64,000 nucleotides of DNA from Natrinema amylolyticum (GTDB taxonomy: Archaea; Halobacteriota; Halobacteria; Halobacteriales; Natrialbaceae), in assembly GCF_020515625.1 (NCBI RefSeq), contig NZ_JAIWPJ010000002.1, forward strand, positions 434,001 to 498,000, written 5' to 3'. Position numbers and translations under genes: made by a program. Every line of letters starts with the position of its first letter. Positions within the stretch are counted from its first letter, which is position 1. The notes below the pieces were generated by a model. The model saw only the letters and a program-made list of their open reading frames with translations. It made no database searches and was not told the DNA's origin. Of this stretch, positions 59,660 through 64,000 are shown piece by piece.

Positions 59660-59788
59660 TCAGTTGATGATGAGGACGAACCCGGTCACCGCCATCATGA
59701 CTGTGATCCCGACCAGCAGGAACAAGAACAGCTCTTTCTCGGAGAAGCGCCGGTCGGAATCGCTCGCGTCGGAACGCACAGGTCTCAC
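59660..59788 (-). CDS. 42-residue single-span membrane protein
   Basis: GTG 59788 (or GTG 59779) to TGA 59660. Reads MRPVRSDASDSDRRFSEKEL then FLFLLVGITVMMAVTGFVLI and IN: a charged head and one helix. Convergent with the DUF6684 gene, 29 bp away. Codon use is native. Possibly a small subunit of a membrane complex; unnamed. Confidence 0.58.
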   Translation of the reverse strand: MRPVRSDASDSDRRFSEKELFLFLLVGITVMMAVTGFVLIIN

Positions 59789-59865
59789 TGGCGGCGGTAC
59801 AACGCCGTCTGACAAGAGCGTTTCCCAGGGGCGTACTTCGTGAGGGTGCGCCGACGGACGAGACG

Positions 59866-60630
59866 TTAGCTCATGAACAGCCGTCGCCCGGCGCGTTCGT
59901 GGCGCATCCCCATGATCTCGGCCAGCGGGGCGAACGAGGCCATCGCCGCGGCGTCGTCGTCGACGTGGCGCTCGCAGACCGCGGTGATCACCGGCTCCAG
60001 CGCCTCGAGCACCGACTGGATCTCGGTGTGGCCGAACCGACCCAGCCGCTGTGCCGCGCCGAGCAGCCCCGTCACGAACGAGTACGCGTGCGAGAGGCAG
60101 GCCTCGAGTCGCTCGAGCCCGCGCGCCTGTGTCACGACGCCGAAGACGACCGGGTAGTGGCCCGGCGTCGCGCCGGTCTCAATCGCGTCGGCGAACGCGG
60201 CCGTGAGGTCGCCGCCGTCGGCCGCCGGTGACGCCGATTCGGCCCGCGCCGCCCGCTCGTCGCCAGCGTTCGCTCCGCTCGGACTCGCGTCCGGGCCGAG
60301 CAGTTCGCAGAGCTTCGCCCCCGCTTTCGTCGAACTCTCGCGGAACTCCCGGGGCATCGTCACCGCATGGAGCCGCTCGTCGACGGCGAGCAGCCGCTGG
60401 CGGTCGCCGGCGGCGCTGGCGGCGTGGGCGTTCGCCAGCGCGACGGTCTCGCAGGGGCCGACCACCCGCCGTAGGTAGGCCGCGAGCAGTTCCCGGAGAT
60501 CCTCGCCGTCCTCGATCCGGTCCTCGTTGATGTACTGCTCGAGGCCGTAGGAGGCCGTGTACCCGCCGACGGGGAGAAACGAGTCCGAGAGTCGGAGCGC
60601 CGTCAGGAACGAACTGGGGTCAGTGGTCAT
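59866..60630 (-). CDS. ureF: Urease accessory protein UreF
   Basis: 254 residues. Starts LTALRLSDSFLPVGGYTASY, then GLEQYINEDRIEDGEDL and the late ATPGHYPVVFGVVTQARGLE. UreF gates GTP hydrolysis by UreG while nickel is delivered. A haloarchaeal insert rich in Ala, Ser and Glu lies near residue 115-135. Last gene of the operon; overlaps ureE by 11 bases. Confidence 0.93.
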   Translation of the reverse strand: MTTDPSSFLTALRLSDSFLPVGGYTASYGLEQYINEDRIEDGEDLRELLAAYLRRVVGPCETVALANAHAASAAGDRQRLLAVDERLHAVTMPREFRESSTKAGAKLCELLGPDASPSGANAGDERAARAESASPAADGGDLTAAFADAIETGATPGHYPVVFGVVTQARGLERLEACLSHAYSFVTGLLGAAQRLGRFGHTEIQSVLEALEPVITAVCERHVDDDAAAMASFAPLAEIMGMRHERAGRRLFMS

Positions 60631-61240
60631 GGGTGTGGTCGCGGTCGTTCGTCTGCCCGTGACTGTACTGGCCCTGCTCGTGGGGGTGACCGTGTTCGTG
60701 TTCAGCCCCGTGTGTGTGATCGGGGCCGTCGGCCGACTCGTGCGTTTCGTCTTCGAGGGTCGTCACGAACAGGTCGGCCTCGACGGTCGTCTCCCGGACG
60801 TCGGAGCCGGGGACGACGTCGGCGACGACGCGCTCGACGATGTGGCGGTCGGCCTCGAGCGGGACGTAGACGGTCCCCTCGTCGACGGCGAGGTCCCAGT
60901 GCTGGTTGCCGACGCGGTGGCCGAGTTCGACCGCCGCCTCGAGCGCCTCGGTCGTCGCCTCGGGCAGCGAAATCGCGAGCGCGTCCACCGGTTCGAACGC
61001 GACGACGATCATCCGGTCGTCCTCGACGAGCAGCACGTCGCCGGCCGAGACCGCCGCCCCGTCGACGATGACGCCGACGTCGGTGCCGCCGTCGGTCGTC
61101 GCCCGGAACCGCGAGCGCCGCCGCTCGTCCGCGTCGATGACGACGCGCTCGAGGGTCCCGTTCTCCTCGTGATCGGCGCGCGACGCGGCGAGGTCGTCGT
61201 CGGCGTGGACGTTGCCGACGACGCCGTCGATTCGCTCCAT
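60620..61240 (-). CDS. ureE: Urease accessory protein UreE, nickel carrier
   Basis: 206 residues from ATG 61240 ([18 protein letters not shown]). Domain core with GTDVGVIVDGAAVSAGDVLL and HRVGNQHWDLAVDEGTVYVP, then a His/Asp/Gly-rich C-terminal tail (more than ten His, e.g. DHTHGAEHEHGHPHE) that binds Ni2+. The long open frame upstream is the opposite phase of ureD. Start overlaps the ureD stop (ATGA). Confidence 0.92.
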   Translation of the reverse strand: MERIDGVVGNVHADDDLAASRADHEENGTLERVVIDADERRRSRFRATTDGGTDVGVIVDGAAVSAGDVLLVEDDRMIVVAFEPVDALAISLPEATTEALEAAVELGHRVGNQHWDLAVDEGTVYVPLEADRHIVERVVADVVPGSDVRETTVEADLFVTTLEDETHESADGPDHTHGAEHEHGHPHEQGQYSHGQTNDRDHTHDH

Positions 61241-62250
61241 CAGTATCGCCGGTCGGCGGGTGCGCCGACCCCGAGCGTCGCTCGTCTCGTTTCGTCCCAC
61301 GCGCCGCGCAGCGCCTCGGTCACGTCCGTCTGTCGATGGCCGAGCAGTCGGACGATCGCACCGGCGTCGTCGGGGAGCCGCGAGACCCCGACCCGGACGC
61401 CCGCTCGGTCCGCGAGCCGATCGTGAACGGCCTCGACGAGTCCCTCGAGGTCCGGATTCCGGCTCGAGTCGTCGGCCGCCTCCTCGTCGCCGTCGTGGCT
61501 CCTCCGGCGACCGTCGCCATCGTCCTCCCCGCTCCCCGGTGCGAAGACGTACAGCGATCCGACGACGCCGTACTCGCCGACGCTGGCCGGATCCCGCGGA
61601 TCGCGTTCGTCGGGGCGCAGATCGACGGCGTCGGCACAGACCAGTCGACCGTCGTACGCTGCCTCGACGCGCGCGTGGTAGTGGTCGAAGCCGAACGACT
61701 CGTGGTCGGTCAGCCCGTCCGGGACGAGCACGTCCGCGACGACGACCACCGAATCGGGTGCGAGGTCGACCGACACCGTCTGGAGGCACCGGGCGTCCTC
61801 GTTGACGATCGTCGGTCCAGGCACGTACTCGAGGTGGCCGCCCGCCTCGACCCGGAGCGAGGCGTCGAGGTGAGCGTAGTTCGCGTCCATGCTGTGGACC
61901 TTCGTCGCGCTCTGGGTCGTCACGTGCGCGCGGGCACCGGCCTGCGCGTCGACGGCCATCCGATGGCGGTCTCCCTGCGCCACGCCCCCGGTCGGCTCCT
62001 GTGCAACCAGCGTCGCGAGTCCGGGTGCCGGATCCGTCTCCAGCGTCCCGGTCAGATGGTAGGGGACCTTCACCCGGTCACGGACCATGCGGGTCGGCCC
62101 GTCGCCCTCGCGGGCGAACGTCGCCTCGAGCAGGCCGTTCTTGCCCGGGCCGCCGGCGGGAGCCTGCGCGAGCGGTTCGTCGGCGTAGCCCTCGAAGGCG
62201 GGCGGCAGCCGCGCCGCATCCGGACGTTCGCTCGAGCGGCCCGCGCTCAC
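61240..62250 (-). CDS. ureD: Urease accessory protein UreD (UreH)
   Basis: 336 residues from GTG 62250. Core [60 protein letters not shown], the usual UreD motifs that dock on apo-urease. A long Asp/Gly-rich insert ([19 protein letters not shown]) in the C-terminal part is not general. GTGA overlap with ureG, ATGA overlap with ureE, so the operon is translationally coupled. Confidence 0.92.
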   Translation of the reverse strand: MSAGRSSERPDAARLPPAFEGYADEPLAQAPAGGPGKNGLLEATFAREGDGPTRMVRDRVKVPYHLTGTLETDPAPGLATLVAQEPTGGVAQGDRHRMAVDAQAGARAHVTTQSATKVHSMDANYAHLDASLRVEAGGHLEYVPGPTIVNEDARCLQTVSVDLAPDSVVVVADVLVPDGLTDHESFGFDHYHARVEAAYDGRLVCADAVDLRPDERDPRDPASVGEYGVVGSLYVFAPGSGEDDGDGRRRSHDGDEEAADDSSRNPDLEGLVEAVHDRLADRAGVRVGVSRLPDDAGAIVRLLGHRQTDVTEALRGAWDETRRATLGVGAPADRRY

Positions 62251-62867
62251 GCGAACAACACCTCCCGCTCGACGTGTTCGAGGACGTCGTCGATCCCCTC
62301 GCCGGACTTGCAGTTCGTGAAGACGAACGGATCCTCGCCGCGGACCGTCGCCGCGTCGTCCTCGATCACGTCCAGATCGGCGTCGACGTGGGGTGCGAGG
62401 TCGGTCTTGTTCACCACGAGGAGGTCGGCCTGCGTGACGCCGGGGCCGCGCTTGCGCGGAATGTCCTCGCCCTCCGCGACCGAGATGACGAACAGGAAGT
62501 AGTCCGCGAGCTCGGGGTTGAACGTCGCGGCGAGGTTGTCGCCGCCGCTCTCGATCAGGACGACATCCAGTTCGGGGTGGCGCTCGGTGAACTCGTCGAT
62601 GGCCGCGAGATTCATCGACGGGTCCTCGCGGATGCCCGTGTGCGGGCAGGCGCCGGTCTCGACCCCTTCGACGAGGTCCGCCGGGAGCAAGTCGGCGAAG
62701 GACTCGCGGAAGACGTCGGCGTCCTCCTGGGTCATGATGTCGTTGGCGATGACGCCGACCTCGTAGTCCCGGTCGACGAGTTCGGGAACCAATCGGCGAA
62801 CCATCGCCGTCTTGCCCGAGCCGACGGGACCGCCGAGGCCGACCTTCGCGACGTCTCGGTACCCCAT
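62247..62867 (-). CDS. ureG: Urease accessory GTPase UreG
   Basis: 206 residues. P-loop [18 protein letters not shown], nickel/CPH motif [34 protein letters not shown], and [11 protein letters not shown] (NKxD). GTP hydrolysis drives nickel insertion into urease. One-base overlap TGATG with ureA. Confidence 0.96.
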   Translation of the reverse strand: MGYRDVAKVGLGGPVGSGKTAMVRRLVPELVDRDYEVGVIANDIMTQEDADVFRESFADLLPADLVEGVETGACPHTGIREDPSMNLAAIDEFTERHPELDVVLIESGGDNLAATFNPELADYFLFVISVAEGEDIPRKRGPGVTQADLLVVNKTDLAPHVDADLDVIEDDAATVRGEDPFVFTNCKSGEGIDDVLEHVEREVLFA

Positions 62868-63313
62868 CAGTCTCCCTCCGTGGGTTCGGGGCCGCCACCG
62901 GTCGTGTGCGCTTCGCTCTCGTCTGCTGCGCCGGGTTCGCCCGCGTCGTCGCCACCCTCGAGATCCTCACCGGGACCGGGATCGACCGTCTCGAGTTGCT
63001 CGTGACTATCGGCTCGGATCGGATCGTGGATCGTGACGAGCTTGGTGCCGTCGGGGAAGACGGGCTCGATCTGGATCATGTCGACCATCTCCGGGACGCC
63101 GTCCATCACGTCCTCGCGAGTCAGGAGCTGGGTCGCCTCCGAGCGGATCTGCGAGACGGACTTGCCCTCGCGGGCGGCCTCGCAGGCCCAGTCCGAGATG
63201 TAGGCGACCGTCTCTGGGTGGTTGAGTTTCACGCCGCGATCCTTGCGCCGTCGGGCGAGTTCCGCGGCCATGAACACCGTGAGCCGCTCCATCTCCTTCG
63301 GCGAGAGGTTCAT
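62867..63313 (-). CDS. ureA: Urease gamma subunit UreA
   Basis: 148 residues from ATG 63313 ([20 protein letters not shown]), the normal start; an ATG two codons upstream (63319) is also open. Contains [20 protein letters not shown] and [20 protein letters not shown]. The last ~45 residues (acidic, Gly-rich) go beyond bacterial UreA and are probably a halophilic tail. The ATGA formed with the stop of the preceding small ORF supports the 63313 start and translational coupling. Confidence 0.93.
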   Translation of the reverse strand: MNLSPKEMERLTVFMAAELARRRKDRGVKLNHPETVAYISDWACEAAREGKSVSQIRSEATQLLTREDVMDGVPEMVDMIQIEPVFPDGTKLVTIHDPIRADSHEQLETVDPGPGEDLEGGDDAGEPGAADESEAHTTGGGPEPTEGD

Positions 63314-63453
63314 TCCCATCGGCTCACCTCGCGTTCCGGTTCGGAGTCGGTCTCGAGCGCGTCGAACGTGCTCGAGGCCGAGTGCGGTCGTGCTTGCGGC
63401 GGCGATGCTGTCGGAACCGTCGTGAGCGTCAGAGATGCGTCTTGGGAGTCCAT
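63310..63453 (-). CDS. 47-residue ORF between ureC and ureA
   Basis: ATG 63453 starts two bases after the ureC stop and TGA 63310-63312 overlaps the ureA ATG. It reads [20 protein letters not shown] then [20 protein letters not shown] and REVSRWE: polar, Ser/Thr/Pro-rich, no helix or metal site. The position fits a translational link that keeps ribosomes moving from ureC to ureA; whether the peptide matters is open. Confidence 0.5.
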   Translation of the reverse strand: MDSQDASLTLTTVPTASPPQARPHSASSTFDALETDSEPEREVSRWE

Positions 63454-63455
63454 AT

Positions 63456-64000
63456 TCAGAGCAGGTATCGCTGTGCGAGCGGGATTTCGTCGGCCGGGTC
63501 GCAGGTGACGTGTTCGTCGTCCACTTCGACCTCGAACGTCTGGGCGTCGATCTCGATGTCGTCCGGACAGTGGTCGTTGTGGACCATGTCCGATTTCCGG
63601 ACCTCGCGGGTGTCGCTGACGGGCCGAACGGGCGTCTTCAGGTCGTAGGCATCGCCGACGTCGTTCTCGTAGGCGGCCTCGCTGACGAACGATACCGAGA
63701 GCCCGTGTTTCGCCCGGCCCTGCGCGCCGGCGCGTTCGCGACCGATGACCGGTTCGCAGGTCATCAGCGAGCCGTTGGCCTCGCCCATCTGGGACCAGAC
63801 CGGGAACCCGCCCTTGATGACCGCCTTCGGCTTGACGCCGAAGAAGGCCGGATCCCACAGCGCGATGTCCGCCAGCTTGCCCGGCTCGAGCGAGCCGACG
63901 TAGTCGTCGATGCCCGCGGTGATCGCAGGGTTGATCGTGTACTTGGCGACGTAGCGCTGGATACGAGCGTTGTCCGCGTCGGTCCCCTCGTCGGCCTCGA
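63456..64000 (-). CDS. ureC: Urease alpha subunit UreC, C-terminal part
   Basis: Frame open to the window edge. The visible part reads [60 protein letters not shown], then [20 protein letters not shown] and the usual end LPLAQRYLL-like ([10 protein letters not shown]). This is the amidohydrolase end of the catalytic subunit. Nickel-binding residues lie in the missing part. First visible gene of the operon. Confidence 0.95.
   Translation of the reverse strand, partial: EADEGTDADNARIQRYVAKYTINPAITAGIDDYVGSLEPGKLADIALWDPAFFGVKPKAVIKGGFPVWSQMGEANGSLMTCEPVIGRERAGAQGRAKHGLSVSFVSEAAYENDVGDAYDLKTPVRPVSDTREVRKSDMVHNDHCPDDIEIDAQTFEVEVDDEHVTCDPADEIPLAQRYLL

Noticed and set aside
61789-62970. Arg-rich N-terminal extensions of the ureE and ureD frames
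   Set aside because: Shadows of ureD and ureG; overlapping start/stop codons define the true starts.

Overview
The window is chromosomal DNA of a halophilic archaeon (class Halobacteria, probably the Natrinema/Haloterrigena group; the genus is inference). Evidence: very high G+C coding DNA with acidic proteins, many leaderless genes with a TATA-like box about 27 bp before the start codon, twin-arginine signal peptides, and families restricted to or typical of haloarchaea (phosphomevalonate decarboxylase, DUF5802, DUF6684, HTH_10, archaeal VLRF1, GGPP synthase).

Layout. 1-20500 is ordinary core chromosome: PhzF end, ppsA, an ArsR-type regulator, a low-complexity secreted protein, the release-factor-like aVLRF1, a lone IucA/IucC siderophore synthetase, trkA, two flavoproteins, a bare 7TM sensor, tyrA plus an Rsm22-like methyltransferase, surE and several mini-proteins (some zinc-binding). 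20500-24800 is an accessory patch: a VapBC pair, an integrase relic, a strikingly AT-rich 2-kb stretch with a frame-broken exported protein containing a G10 tract, a frame-broken AbrB-like gene, and a plasmid-type trio of two small zinc proteins plus HTH_10, ending at tRNA-Ala. Just beyond it (24983-25125) is a strong candidate structured RNA. 25190-27800 holds a Trm9-like methyltransferase, a Tat-exported repeat protein and tRNA-Gly.

27744-40972 is a complete integrated island: tRNA-Gly supplies attL, a tyrosine integrase follows, and a perfect 42-bp copy of the tRNA 3' part closes it at 40931-40972. Its cargo is biased to cation and stress biology (CaCA exchanger, ZIP transporter, two tandem CNNM/DUF21-CBS proteins, UspA), plus an FkbM methyltransferase, an aminoglycoside-phosphotransferase-like kinase, a Tat-exported protein and several decayed genes (PhiH1-type repressor, UspA, AbrB-like). 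Two more truncated tRNA-Gly T-arm copies (41068, 45429) suggest older integrations at the same site.

41253-64000 is again mostly core: a DrrAB-type ABC exporter with a palindromic operator, GNAT, FEN1, a huge MEDS-GAF-PAS histidine kinase interrupted by an in-frame TGA, an MDR dehydrogenase, NDH-2-like flavoprotein, phosphomevalonate decarboxylase, Nth, an NAD-kinase-like protein without its GGDGT loop, an M28 peptidase whose stop codon comes from a palindromic mini-element, GGPP synthase, small membrane proteins, and a urease operon (ureC-orf47-ureA-G-D-E-F) that runs off the right edge.
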